The translations under genes and the position numbers were made by a program. From Rugalucina vietnamica (lineage: Eukaryota; Mollusca; Bivalvia; Lucinida; Lucinidae): a stretch of 64,000 bases of DNA. Location of the stretch: assembly GCA_964017185.1 (NCBI GenBank), contig OZ024884.1, positions 19,500,048 to 19,564,047 on the forward strand, in the 5' to 3' direction. The notes beneath the pieces were generated by a model. The model did not search any database. It was not told the DNA's origin and was given only the letters and a program-made list of their open reading frames with translations. This document shows, in pieces, positions 43,107 to 53,082 of this stretch (position 1 is its first letter; the number at the start of each line of letters is the position of its first letter).

Positions 43107-43653
43107 GCTTCTTAGTTTAAACATATTTATTCAAATAAATCACATACATATATAAATCATACATTTACATGCAATACAAATTAGAATTAGAATGGAAGCT
43201 TAAAGCTTATTTAATTCTTCTCCTGACACATACGAGGATATAACAGACATAATGGCGAGCGGTTTAACGTATGTTGTGTTTTCCAACAAAGTGTATGTGT
43301 ATATAATGTGATATGTAAACAAATATTTTATAATTCTAAGAATTTAACTGAGCATAAATGTGTAGACGTTTAGGGTTAGTCTAATAATTCAGTGTTAAAT
43401 CGTATTAAATATTTCCGTAAACAGCTTATGAATAAATCATAACAAACTAAATCAAAGTACCTACGTATGCCTAGGTATGTACAGTGTATAGAGAATACTA
43501 GTAAGTAACAGAAGAAAGTCAAGACAAAATAAAGATGGATAGTAAAAAGAATTGCCATGAGTGAGTCCTTTGGGATGATTTGGGTTTTACATGCTGGTAA
43601 TTGCATTGCAGCATTAAAATCGTTTACTTTCTTTAATATAATTGTGAACAGCT

Positions 43654-44361
43654 TCAAAAAATCGCAATATTTGCATTGTAAGGTAGTATGTTACTTCCAT
43701 ATAGTATGACATGTAAAGAAACCTGAGTGTACCTGGAGATGATGTTGATAAGATCAGTGCGCTGGTTTCGGTAAAGGTGACATGATAGAAAGTAATGTTC
43801 CGTGTTTTCAACTTCTCCACATCGACATAACGGCGAGTCAGTGATGTGACTGGTACATAAGTCGTGATTAAGCGAACTACATCTCGTCCTGAGACGAGTG
43901 TGCAAGATTTGGAGCTTTCTAGATCCTGAGTAATAGTATTTCGGTACATGTGGATCTCTGTTATTCAAGTTTCTTTTGAAGATATTAAGTGATTCGGAAT
44001 TCCGGACGTGTGTATGCAGTTTGTTCCATTCTCTGACTACAGAAGGAAGAAAAGATTCATAGTAGGATTTGGAGCTAGCAGGTACCATCCGGATGTCGTT
44101 AGAGTTACGCAGGTTATATGAAGAGACTCTATTAACAATTGGCGGTACAAGAGAAAAGAGATATGGAGGTGAAAGACCATTTACCATTTTATAAAATAAC
44201 GTAAACTTGTGTTTTATTCGCCTTTCTTCCAAAGTTTCCCATTTGGTTTCCTTATTTAACTCTTCAATTGAGACCAGTTTCGTTGTGCCAGTTACTATTC
44301 TCGCAGCCTCATTTTGGATTTTTTCGAGCTTTTCTTTCTCTATCCCATACTGTGTCGGCAT
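43654..44361 (-). pseudogene. LINE ORF, C-terminal part
   Basis: A 235-codon frame downstream of the RT domain: helix-rich thumb region (NEAARIVTGTTKL, KHKFTLFYKMVNGLSPPYL, SYYESFLPSVVREWNKL) and a terminal Cys/His cluster (C-x7-HITDSPLC-x-C, EHYFLSCHLY) typical of LINE ORF2 C-termini. It is out of frame with the preceding section. Confidence 0.85.
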
Positions 44362-44566
44362 ACTCTAAGATAGGTCGGATGAATGTAGTGTAAATAGTTT
44401 CAAGGGACTTTCTGTCGAAATCGAACTTCAGCTTCCTCATGGCGTTAAACCTTGACCAAGCTTTTTCTTTAACATAGACTATGTGTTTATGCCATGATAG
44501 GTCCTTTTGGAAGATGATACCCAGGTGTTTGTGCGAATCTACTTCGAGTATTTGTGTACCGTCCAT
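44309..44566 (-). pseudogene. LINE ORF, post-RT section
   Basis: DSHKHLGIIFQKDLSWHKHI and FIRPILEYADTVWD are the standard motifs just after the RT palm in CR1/Jockey-type elements. It overlaps the next section in another frame, which marks a frameshift near 44.34 kb. Confidence 0.85.
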
Positions 44567-44659
44567 TAAGAGGGGAGGATGGATAGGTTTCAGAATTTTA
44601 CGTGACGCAAGAAAGGCTTCTGCTTTGACAGGATTAAAGCGGACTAGCCATCTTTTGGC

Positions 44660-45655
44660 TCATGCCATTATCTTATCAAGATCAAGATTAAGAAGTTCAG
44701 CTGCGGTATACGGATTTTCAACAACAAGGAATAAACTTGTGTCATCTGCAAAGAGACGTATATTACAGCCTATGTCTTTGACGATATCGTTAATAAATAG
44801 GAGAAAGAGTAATGGGCCAAGAATTGAACCCTGAGGAACGCCGGCCCTAATTTTGTTCCACTTCGACTCAGCACCAGGAAGGACGACTCTCTGTTTTCTG
44901 TCAGACAAGTAAGAGCGAAGCCAACTTAGAAGAGAACCTCTGATACCAGCAGCTTCTAGTTTAAGGAGAAGACCTTCGTGCCAAACACGGTCAAAGGCCT
45001 TGCTTACATCACAAAATACTACTCGTACTTCCTTTTCAGTGTCAAGAGCTTGGGAAAATGTGTTATAGAGAAATGTAAGTTGGTTTACTGTTGAGTCGCC
45101 GGGGATAAAACCAGATTGCAGAGAGGTAAGTATGTGGTTTTCGTGAAAATGCGTATATATGTGTTTAAATACAACCCGTTCAAAACGTTTTTCAGGAGTA
45201 CAAAGAAGAGAAATAGGACGGTAGTTGGAAGGGGACGATCTCTCGCCACCTTTAGCTATCGGAGTCACGTGAGACCGCTTCCAATTCTCAGGAAATGCGC
45301 CTATTTGAAGAGAGCGATTAAAGAGACTACAGAATGGTACAGATAATTCTGTTGCTAGCTCACGAAGCACCCGATTGTTCATTCCATCTGGACCTGCTGC
45401 TTTACCCAGAGGCAGTGATTTGAAGACCGTTTTAACTTCGTCGGGAGTGATATGTATAGAATTCAGTTCAGATAGAACATCGTAACTTTCAAACTGTGGT
45501 AGGTCAACACCGTTATTATCGATTAGTGTCTGATCACGAAAAAAGTCATTTAAGATATTGGCCTTGTCCGTTTCGTCATCTGCAATAGTGCCGTCTTTTA
45601 TGAAAGGAGGAACAGAGCTTTTTGAATTTGGTGCTATAACTGACTTTAAAGTACG
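44660..45655 (-). pseudogene. LINE ORF, reverse transcriptase section
   Basis: Open for about 330 codons: KAAGPDGMNNRVLRELA, PENWKRSHVTPIAKGG, SNYRPISLLCTPEKRFERVV, the catalytic AFDRVWH block, AGVPQGSILGPLLFLLFIND and FADDTSLFLVVEN. It is bounded on both sides by TGA where relatives have Trp. The RT core itself still looks complete. Confidence 0.9.
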
Positions 45656-46239
45656 TCACCAGTCCTTGGAGGATAGTGAGCCATTTTTAAGCTTATCTGC
45701 GACGTTGACCTTAAGAGATTGTTTTGACTCCCTAATTAAATGAATTACCCTGTTTCGTAGTTGTTTGAACCTAGCCCAGTGATTAGGAGAGTTTGTAGTT
45801 TTAGCCTTTTTAAATGCTCGTTTGCGCTTTCTAATGAATCGCTTTATTTCCATATTAATCCAGGAAGGCTCATCTGGTTTTATACGAGTTTTTTCTATTC
45901 GGAATACATTCCTTAGCAATTGCAGTTATATGATTTGATATATTTTCTGCATATTTAGTTATGTCTGTGTCATATAGAGTATCCAAATTTGTACGTGATG
46001 CTTTTTCTCTAAGGCTGTTGTAATCTCCTCTTTCAAAGGACAAAGTGTGGCGGAAAAAGGATTTGTGCTTGGGTTTGTCCCATAGATAGGACAGTGGAAT
46101 CTTACTTGTTGCGTTAGAAAAAGGATCTCCAACTCCTGTATAGAAAAGATGATCAGAGTTACTTGTAAGTATGAGATCTAATAAAGAAGGCGTGTCATCG
46201 AAAAAATGAGTTGGTTCGTCTATAGTCTGTTTTAATGAA
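45656..46239 (-). pseudogene. LINE ORF, endonuclease end and linker
   Basis: From the satellite insertion downward: QTIDEPTHFFDDTPSLLDLI and LFYTGVGDPFSN (end of the endonuclease; the usual downstream His-Cys-Pro motif is not seen), then ERGDYNSLREKAS and PSWINMEIKRFIRKRKRAFK, the standard linker before RT. A frame change occurs near 45.9 kb. Confidence 0.8.
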
Positions 46240-46242
46240 TGA

Positions 46243-46390
46243 AATTAATTGTTAAATCCTTTGGAAGCAGTAAAATATTCAAAGCGAGAAGATGGGCTAT
46301 ATTGTACAATTTCGGGTAATGAACCTTCGTCAGTGACCCTTTACAAAACTGGCAGCGAAAGCCTGACATTTTTGCTGCAATTTAAAGAAT
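46243..46390 (+). mobile_element. Family D satellite fragment inserted in the LINE
   Basis: TTGTTAAATCCTTTGGAAGC to TTTTTGCTGCAATTTAAAGA is the first 145 or so bases of the 376-bp unit (3751 onward), with about seven differences. It splits the endonuclease domain, so it arrived after the LINE. Confidence 0.85.
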
Positions 46391-47259
46391 ACTGTTGACA
46401 GAGGTCATTAATTTTGGAGGCGGATCGTGCATTTAGCATATTAAAATTGAAATCTCCCGTAATTAGTATATTTTGAATCCCAGTATCAGTTGCTAGGTGA
46501 ATAGAATTTTCGATTGTTGTAAGGTATGCAGCTTTCGAGCTTGGTGGCCAATAGAAAAGGCCAAAAAGTACATGTTTATGATTCAGAGTAAGTTCTATCC
46601 ACATGCATTCTATACCCTGAGGTTCTAAGTCCATGCGTCGAGTATAATGTAAGTTATCACGGACATAAATCATTAACCCGCCGCCGTCTTTATCCCCTAT
46701 CCCCTGGCATATCTTTACGCTCTGGAGAATGATAATGCTGCAAGAAGAGGTCATTATCTGATATATTGTCATTGAGCCACGTCTCGGAGAAGGCAAGGAT
46801 ATCCAGGCAACATAGTTCCGCAAACAAAACGTCTAGCTTATGAAACACACTCTGTACGTTGTAATGAACAAATGAAAGATGTTTTGAAAAGTCAACGGCA
46901 CTGAGAATAGAGGCTGTACATGTAGATATCAAATATGTATCAGATGATACAGAAGAGGGACCTGGGTTAGGGTGGATATCTCCTGATTGCTGCAGAAGTA
47001 GTGTTATCCATAGTATAAGTGTAGTTATTAAGAATATAAATGAGACTGAGAGAGTGAAACAGAAGTTTGATTGGTAGCGTTTCCCGGGAACGTAACGTTT
47101 CTGGCAGTTATGTTTGGTGCACATATAAGCAAGGGCGTTAGTATTAAGAATGTGCGATTTCACCGAATAGCATGATGCTGCATTGAAAAAAAGCCAAAAT
47201 ATTACTAAGAGGTGAGTAAGTAGGTACATATTTCTGCTGCACTTCCTATACGTATGCAT
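46391..47259 (-). pseudogene. LINE ORF, N-terminus with 2A-like motif and endonuclease
   Basis: Starts ATG at 47257-47259. Two hydrophobic stretches (LLTHLLVIFWLFFNA; FIFLITTLILWITLLL) precede SGDIHPNPGP. Canonical 2A peptides end D-[VI]-E-x-N-P-G-P; here the Glu is His. Endonuclease motifs follow. A frame change lies near 46.71 kb. If active the 2A-like site would separate a short leader from the enzyme; if not, the leader may act as a signal anchor. Confidence 0.8.
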
Positions 47260-47261
47260 AA

Positions 47262-47500
47262 CCCCATTCTACAAAACATGACGTAAAAGCAGAGTGAAAA
47301 GTACATTTCATTTGGTTAATTCATTTTCACCGTAACTAGTTATATTATTTTAGTGATTTAAAATTGTTTAATGCATGTGCTAGAAACGAGACAATATTGA
47401 AATTTGATAGCCACAGTTCTATATCCGAAATTTGAACTTTTGTGCAATCAACTTTCTAAACTAAGAATACATGTAGCACAGCGTAATACATTGTACCAAT
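47262..47500. repeat. Target-site duplication of the LINE, 5' side (239 bp)
   Basis: Matches 42868-43106 at 236 of 239 positions. Original DNA continues to the right with ATAATGCTTCTGGAC. Confidence 0.85.
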
Positions 47501-47924
47501 ATAATGCTTCTGGACATAAAGTCTTAAGTTTCAATGCGGTAACTTTGTATTGGTTTGTTCTTTTTGTGGTGTCAGTAATTTCATTAATTATTTTATTGTG
47601 TGTATGCACGCACTTTATACCATGTACATTTGGTACTCTTAATGTGTCCGCGTGGGTACATGTACCTTTTCGGAAAGTAATGCTACCATGTTTTATTACG
47701 TTTGTTTGATTCAGAATTACATTGTATCCTGCCTATTTAAGCATTTGTCGGTTTAAGTGTTCTTCCCATTTTGGTTCCAACAACAATTTTTGTTTGTTAT
47801 TATGTCAGTTACTGACCATTGCTTACTTGTTTACCTTTTGTTACAAATGATACCAATTGAATGCTTTAGGTTGGTTGTATTATCTTTTTTTTCAAATTGA
47901 TAATTGTTTTGCTCCGTGTTTCAG
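47501..47924. other. No feature recognised
   Basis: A 101-codon hydrophobic plus-strand frame starts inside the target duplication. There is no domain or splice support. Confidence 0.3.
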
Positions 47925-48455
47925 GAAGTTATTTGGCGCCCAGGGGTCTCCATCGTTGGGCAGCTTACTGAATCTGTTGAGTCTTCGATTTTGATTCATC
48001 AGGTTTGTTATCATGATTTATTTGTTTGTCCTTGATGATTCATTGACTCGTTATAGATTATCCACGAGGACCGAACAACTTACTAAATGTTGTGAACCAC
48101 TGCACTGCAGAAGATGAGGGTGAGGTTTGGCGCCTGTAAAATCGATTATAGCCCCAAGTAATTTTATATTATCGATCGTTCCAAGGCGCTACTGATGTTA
48201 TGGTTCCATTTGTTTTATGTTTTGTAGTCGAATTTTGTGCTGTTTGAACGTTATGAACGTTTTCATATTCTTATTTAAGTTCGGGTTACTGGGTGGCCGC
48301 CTGTTGGGAAATAGCTGCTCACTCGGCTTACGATATGTTTTCTAAGTATAAGTACCTAATCGTCAATTTAGGTTTTCCCCAACTCGGTCTTTGGAGTGGG
48401 ATTTTTTTTCTGATTGTGCCTTTTCCTGATCATTGCCTACGTGTACCTTCTTATC
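47925..48455 (+). repeat. Repeat family C, long copy
   Basis: AAGTTATTTGGCGCCCAGGG, GGGCAGCTTACTGAATCTGT, CCACGAGGACCGAACAACTT, ACTGCAGAAGATGAGGGTGA, GGTGGCCGCCTGTTGGGAAA and CTCGGTCTTTGGAGTGGGA in order. This is the longest plus-strand C copy and the best template for its left part. Confidence 0.7.
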
Positions 48456-48504
48456 ACAGTATGAGGCTTTCAATTGGTGGTTTAACTGGTGTTGTCCTTA
48501 AAGC

Positions 48505-49420
48505 CTAGGTTACATTTGCCCCGATCATCGTACGATTTTTCGGTCTGCGATTTTCTCTACGATTTTTTAGACATCGTAGGAGATCGTGGGCTACGACGTA
48601 TGTGTTTACAATTCATACGGGCATCGTGCGATTTTTTGATCTGCCATTTGTGACTTGACGTTCTCATACAAAAACGCAAGGCGATCGTATGGTAGTCGTA
48701 TGTCTCTGCAGATAGTACATAGATATCGTACGGATCCCGTGCGTTGTCCGTACGGAGTCCCTATACGTTTTGATACAATACGCAAGGAGGCCGCACGGTA
48801 GTCTCCGCAGACTGTTAGTGGACATCGTACGGAGTCCCTTGGACTTCTGACTGATGCCTCGGTTACATTTGGCCTACGATTAGCTTGCGATGATCGTACG
48901 ATGCCATTTTTTGCATTTCCGTGCGGCCTCCGCAGGGTGACCTTACGATGTCCCTACGATTCTACGACTTAGTCTGTACTATTACAGATTTTAAAATCGT
49001 AAGACCGTAGCCCGTAGACACGTCGTAGGGCATCATACGGGCATCGTACGGATTCTCTGCAATAATCGAGCGGTCACTGCAGGATTTTTTATGATAATTT
49101 GCGATCGTAGGGAGGCCGCAAGGGGTCATGCCTAGTAGGTTACATTTACCCCGATCATTGTACGATTTTTCGGTCCGCAATTTCCCTACGATTTTTAGAC
49201 ATCGAATGTGATCATGGGCTACGACGTAGTTGTTTACAATTCATACGGGCATCATTCGATTTCTTGTTCTAGCTTTCTTCGATGTTCTGAGTCGAACCAT
49301 TTTGAGATCGTAGGGAAATCGAAGGGTCTCCGCACACGTACGGAGCCCGTGCGATGTCCGTGAGGAGTCCATACGATTTCTTGCGGTCTCCCTAGGATAG
49401 CCGTACGATGTTAGGTGTCC
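48505..49420. repeat. CGTACG-rich repeat block (family H)
   Basis: GGTTACATTTGCCCCGATCA, GTACGATTTTTCGGTCTGCG and GGGCTACGACGTATGTGTTT near 48510-48625 recur as a second copy at 49135-49255. Between and around them are dozens of degenerate CGTACG, CGATCGTA and GTCCGTACGGAG words. CpG is abundant, unlike most of the window. No protein is encoded. Confidence 0.65.
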
Positions 49421-49471
49421 GTCCGTCTTTTGTGTACTACCAAACGTGTACAACCTCACAGTACATCATGG

Positions 49472-49633
49472 CTTTTTTTAATTCAGTTTAACGTCCCTTT
49501 TCAAGATTATTTCAGCTCATATGAGACGGGCCAATCAGTAGGTGGAGCGAAAACGGAAGAACCCCGAGAAAAACCACCATTCACACCCTCAAGCAGAACT
49601 TGGCTTGTCTCACATGTGGCCAGAGCGGGGCCA
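49472..49633 (-). mobile_element. tRNA-derived SINE, 5'-truncated copy
   Basis: AATTCAGTTTAACGTCCCTT (tail side), GAGACGGGCCAATCAGTAGG and CTTGTCTCACATGTGGCCAG are the complement of the SINE at 53751-53987. It stops before the tRNA-like head. A 174-codon plus-strand frame spans it and is not credible as one gene. Confidence 0.75.
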
Positions 49634-50412
49634 AATTTTCTGTGTTATTACTCATATATTAATAGATCGAAAATAAAACGGTTACAAACAGTGCATGTTT
49701 CAAACTTTCTATTCATTAAGATTGGCTTGGTGAAATCCGTTCAAATCTGTAAATACCCAATAGAACTTAGCGCAAATTCACGTTCAATACTGGTAATCAT
49801 TACTTACGAAACAAATCGCTACGTACTTAACGTATGCAACGGACCAATATACATGGATGTAAGAGAGATGAATTTATTATCTTCCTTCATATCATTAACC
49901 GTGTGTCTCAGAAAACATTTTCCACTTAAATTCTACTAGCCTTTGATTTCAAATAGATATAGCGATGATCGTTTTAGTTATCAATGTGTTATTCATCGAT
50001 ACTATGTAAAACATACAGGTCCGTTAAGTACATAAGTTACAAAGCGATAGTTTATGTAATGATTTATACAAAGATGGATCATCATCAGATTAAAAATGTT
50101 ACAATAAATTTACATGTCTATGCATACAGACTGAGTTATAGGCGTAATCCGAAGCTTGTACTTACATGTAGCACTTAGGTAGGATTGACACTTTTAGGGG
50201 TGCAATTTGCAATGTATTGAAAAATGGGTTTGCCTTGCGTCGCTTACCAACGTAAGTTTCACCACTGAATTCAAGTTTTAAAACTTCCAATTTCAATTCA
50301 AGTTATCTGCCAACAGCATAGGTATAGGAATAGTGCATAAATAACAAACACCTGTTCGTCTGCTGTGTCTGATTTTGTAAAAACTTATGCTTCCATATGG
50401 GAAAAAGAGAAA
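49634..50412. other. No gene seen
   Basis: About 50 codons of the plus-strand frame near 49705-49870 read plausibly (YPIELSANSRSILVIITYET), but no splice sites or homology were recognised. Confidence 0.3.
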
Positions 50413-51526
50413 ACCAGAGGACCAATGGTCCTGTAAACGCTCGCTTGAGATCTGAGAAATATATCAATAAACTTGTTTGACTATAAAGGCTATATACATG
50501 TATATACCCCAGGACAGAGTCAGAATACCCCCCTGGGGTTAATTTCTTTTTTTCAAATGCATATTAAATATTTTGTCTACGTGCCCATTTCCTGGAAGTT
50601 GTTTTCCCTTCATGGTCAAGTTTTCTGTTTATGTGACCAATGTTGACCTTGCCGTTATATCTATGGTCATCACAGGATCATGATATATCCACACATTGTA
50701 GTACTCTAGTCTTTATTGCTACATACATGTATCAATTTTCGTTGCAATATGTTCAGCAGTTCCTGCGAAGAAGATTTTTGAAGGGGTTTACCATATATTG
50801 GCATGGCGGCCATCTTGGTCATGTGACCTGGTTTATTTATAATCACATTAGTTCACCCTTCATACAGATGCTTTCTAAAAATTGACTTTGATTGGTCACG
50901 TGGTTTTAGAGAAGATCTTTGAATATGGTTATATACATGTATAATGCCCCAGGGCAGGGGCAGACTCACGCCTTGGGTCCAAATTCTTTTTAGAATCTTA
51001 CATCTCCAGTTCATTCGCACATTTCGTGCAAGTTCTGCCCTTCAAATCGCATTTTAACAATTTTCTAGAGAAGATTTTTAAAGGTTTTTGCTATTTATAA
51101 CCATGGCGGCCATCTTGGTCATGTGACCTTGACCATTTACATAAACTTTTTTTTTTTCGCCTAACGATGCTCCACATAAAGTTTAGATTTGATTGGCCAA
51201 GCGGTTTAAGAGAAGGAGATGTTTGAATATTATGGTCATATACATACATATAGCCCCGGGACAGGAACAGACAACCCCCTGGGGACGAACGTTTATCCTA
51301 AACATAAATATTCTGTGATCATGTGATCTGGACCATTTATACATGTATAACGTTTTGTTCCCCTAACCTAAGGATGCTTCACATGAAGTTTGGCTTTGAT
51401 TGGCCCAGCAGTTTCAGAGGAGAAGACGTTTGAACATTGTGGACAACAACGACAACTACGACGGACGACGGAGCATGGGTATACTATAAGCTCATCTTGT
51501 GAGCCTAACGGCTCGGGTGAGCTAAT
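50413..51526 (-). mobile_element. Hairpin-ended element B, 1.1-kb inverted copy
   Basis: AACCAGAGGACCAATGGTCC at the left (its 3' end) and GAGCCTAACGGCTCGGGTGA-GCTAATAATGG at the right (its 5' hairpin). Inside, three rounds of a module of about 330 bp with ATGGCGGCCATCTTGGTCAT and TGATTGG[CT]C...G.GGTTT.AGAG. Complete at both ends; non-coding. Confidence 0.8.
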
Positions 51527-51539
51527 AATGGATTATCAG

Positions 51540-51590
51540 GTAGATTCAGACATCTAATTGACCAAGTAGATTCAGACATCTAATTGAGTT
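51540..51590. repeat. Short tandem duplication (25 bp twice)
   Basis: GTAGATTCAGACATCTAATT occurs at 51540 and again about 26 bases later. Confidence 0.85.
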
Positions 51591-52035
51591 GTTTAAGGCA
51601 TTGACCTGTCAAGGTAAATATCATTTCATGACCAATACAATCACGCAAATACCAGCTCAAAATCAGTTGTCAAAGACAAGAAATTGACAGTCGAAGCTGT
51701 CAAACAATGACCTTGGTCTGTTTCATTATTTTCAAACAACCAATAAAATTTTTGAAAAGAGAAATCAACATCTGTCAATTCCATCTTATTGTGACCAATC
51801 AGAGATATATAAGGTGATATTGTACATTTCAAGGTTGATGCAACTATTGGACAGGAAACGTCAATTTCACCTTTTTGACAACTAGTTAAGAGATGCTTGA
51901 AACACCTGGATTGCTATGCTGCTGTTTGCCTGGTTGTAATTGTTCCAGTTTCAGGTTTGTATTCTCAGATACACGAGTCCTCCTTCTGTGTTCCCTTCAA
52001 TAGCACCCACAGACCATCCATATTGCATTTATAAA
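51591..52035. other. No gene seen; promoter-like CCAAT/TATA pair
   Basis: GACCAATCAGAGATATATAAG near 51794-51814 places a CCAAT box just ahead of a TATATAAG. No plus-strand gene follows, so it is recorded only as a motif pair. Confidence 0.2.
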
Positions 52036-52275
52036 TGAGCCGCCTCATGGGAAAACCAACAATCTGCATAGGCGAAAACAAAGACGCAGATCAGCTTCGC
52101 GGTAACCGCGAAGGTGATCAGCGCCTTTGTTTTCGCTACTCGGATAGTGCAATCCCTCTTCTACTTTTAAAAATCCGAAATTTCAAGCTTCTAGCTCTTT
52201 TCTGTGACTGTACAGCCTGATTTGTGTCAGACCTGTTCGGAAACCACATTGTTGGTTTTCCCACGAGGCGGCTCA
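52036..52275 (+). mobile_element. MITE/foldback family A, best-preserved copy
   Basis: TGAGCCGCCTCATGGGAAAA at the left and TTTTCCCACGAGGCGGCTCA at the right. Inner hairpin GATCAGCTTCGCGG / CCGCGAAGGTGATC. It sits about 40 bases beyond the poly(A) signal of paralogue 2. Confidence 0.8.
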
Positions 52276-52318
52276 AATGTTTTCAATGCTACAGGGAAAT
52301 AAAAGATATGTCAAACGC

Positions 52319-52324
52319 TTTATT
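52319..52324 (-). terminator. Poly(A) signal AATAAA of paralogue 2
   Basis: AATAAA on the minus strand, about 55 bases after the TGA at 52380-52382, a normal distance for a short 3' UTR. Confidence 0.5.
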
Positions 52325-52379
52325 TCGGTTGCTGACTATATTAATCGTCTGATTTTCTGTGGTCGACAAAATCGCCAGT

Positions 52380-52901
52380 TCATCTGGAACCGATCTTACG
52401 CATCTTGTCGGTATAAACGATAGTATCTGCATGATCATACACCCCATTCTGCTCTCTTAGAATATGCATGGTAGGCTTGCCACTGAGCCCCTTCCTTTCG
52501 ATCAATACCAACCTATTACCGAGGAAACCAGACACAGTGGTGCTCTGGTATAAATGAGAGTTCGAACTTTGGACATTGCTTGGCGTAAGCGCTTTAAAGT
52601 CGTCTATTGCCGATCGAAAAGTACCTAATTTCTTAAACAGTCTGATATTCTTATTTTTCGAGTTCATTTGTTCAGCCCCACGTAGCAGTTTCTTAACGAT
52701 TTCAGCACCTTTTATTGCTGAAAACGAGTACTTAGGATTTCGTTTCAAAATGTTACTTGTCTGTATGTGAATGACGTCATTTCTGTCAATGGTCTCCCTT
52801 GAAACCACGTCACTTCCTGTTGAAGGTACAGCAGGGGCGGATAAAACTGTGTATGTTGCTAAAAGGATGAAAACCAAAGAATATGGTCTAGCACACTTCA
52901 T
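52380..52901 (-). CDS. Secreted-family paralogue 2, complete in one coding exon (173 aa)
   Basis: Start chosen at ATG 52899-52901, three bases after a splice acceptor (TTTGTATTTTCAG); an earlier in-frame ATG lies inside the intron side. Residues 1-24 are a signal peptide (core YSLVFILLATYTVLSAPA). A pro-region follows with NDVI (41-44) and a dibasic K-R at 53-54 that could be cleaved. Then come KGAEIVKKLLRGAEQ (64-78), KLGTFRSAIDDFKALTPSNV (91-110), VSGFLGNRLVLIERKG (123-138), GKPTMHILRE (141-150) and GVYDHADTIVYT (153-164). Predicted secreted, mixed alpha/beta, cysteine-poor (one Cys, in the signal). Not a family I can name. The 5' UTR must start in a separate upstream exon. Confidence 0.85.
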   Translation of the reverse strand: MKCARPYSLVFILLATYTVLSAPAVPSTGSDVVSRETIDRNDVIHIQTSNILKRNPKYSFSAIKGAEIVKKLLRGAEQMNSKNKNIRLFKKLGTFRSAIDDFKALTPSNVQSSNSHLYQSTTVSGFLGNRLVLIERKGLSGKPTMHILREQNGVYDHADTIVYTDKMRKIGSR

Positions 52902-52918
52902 TTTCTGAAAATACAAAT

Positions 52919-53082
52919 CATTACTGGTCACATCACTGGGCGATGAGTCAAACAGAAACTATACAATTCCAATTTTTAAGCTGAATGTTTTTAGCTAGGA
53001 AAGAGCTAGTTATCTTTCTTTTCATGCGTAATTTCGACTATTATAGGATATCGTATTTTGACCTTCATTTTCCGCATGGTGT
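52919..53082. repeat. Direct duplication in the 5' intron of paralogue 2, copy 1
   Basis: CATTACTGGTCACATCACTG to CCGCATGGTGTC recurs at 54107-54284 with few changes. It lies just outside the splice acceptor of paralogue 2. Confidence 0.85.

Larger units (their letters stand above)
43107..47261 (-). mobile_element. APE-type non-LTR retrotransposon (LINE, CR1/Jockey-like), decayed
   Basis: About 4.15 kb on the minus strand. From 47259 downward: an N-terminal region with two hydrophobic segments and the 2A-like SGDIHPNPGP (about 46970-47000). Next comes an AP-endonuclease domain (YNVQSVFHK, FSETWLND, GGGLMIYVRDNL, ITGDFNFN), then a linker and reverse transcriptase (SNYRPISLLC, CDVSKAFDRVWH, AGVPQGSILGPLLF, catalytic FADDTSLF near 44737-44755). 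The C-terminal region (RCSSLNHDLCTSHITDSPLC) ends at about 43654, leaving a 3' UTR of about 0.55 kb. The coding region is broken by several frameshifts and at least two TGG-to-TGA-type stops, and by an inserted satellite fragment. The start codon lies two bases inside the target duplication, so it looks full length at the 5' end. Confidence 0.9.

Noticed and set aside
44481-45743. Plus-strand frames of 61-117 codons
   Set aside because: They are the antisense of the LINE reverse transcriptase region.
42868-47500. LTR retrotransposon (because of long direct repeats at both ends)
   Set aside because: The coding region is an APE-endonuclease LINE without gag, protease or integrase; the repeats continue into unrelated flanks with no TG...CA ends, so they are a target duplication.
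49415-49939. A 174-codon plus-strand frame
   Set aside because: Its first third is a SINE read backwards, and the rest lacks homology or splice support.
51794-51814. A plus-strand promoter (CCAAT plus TATATAAG)
   Set aside because: No plus-strand gene follows within several kilobases; the pair is plausible by chance in AT-rich DNA.
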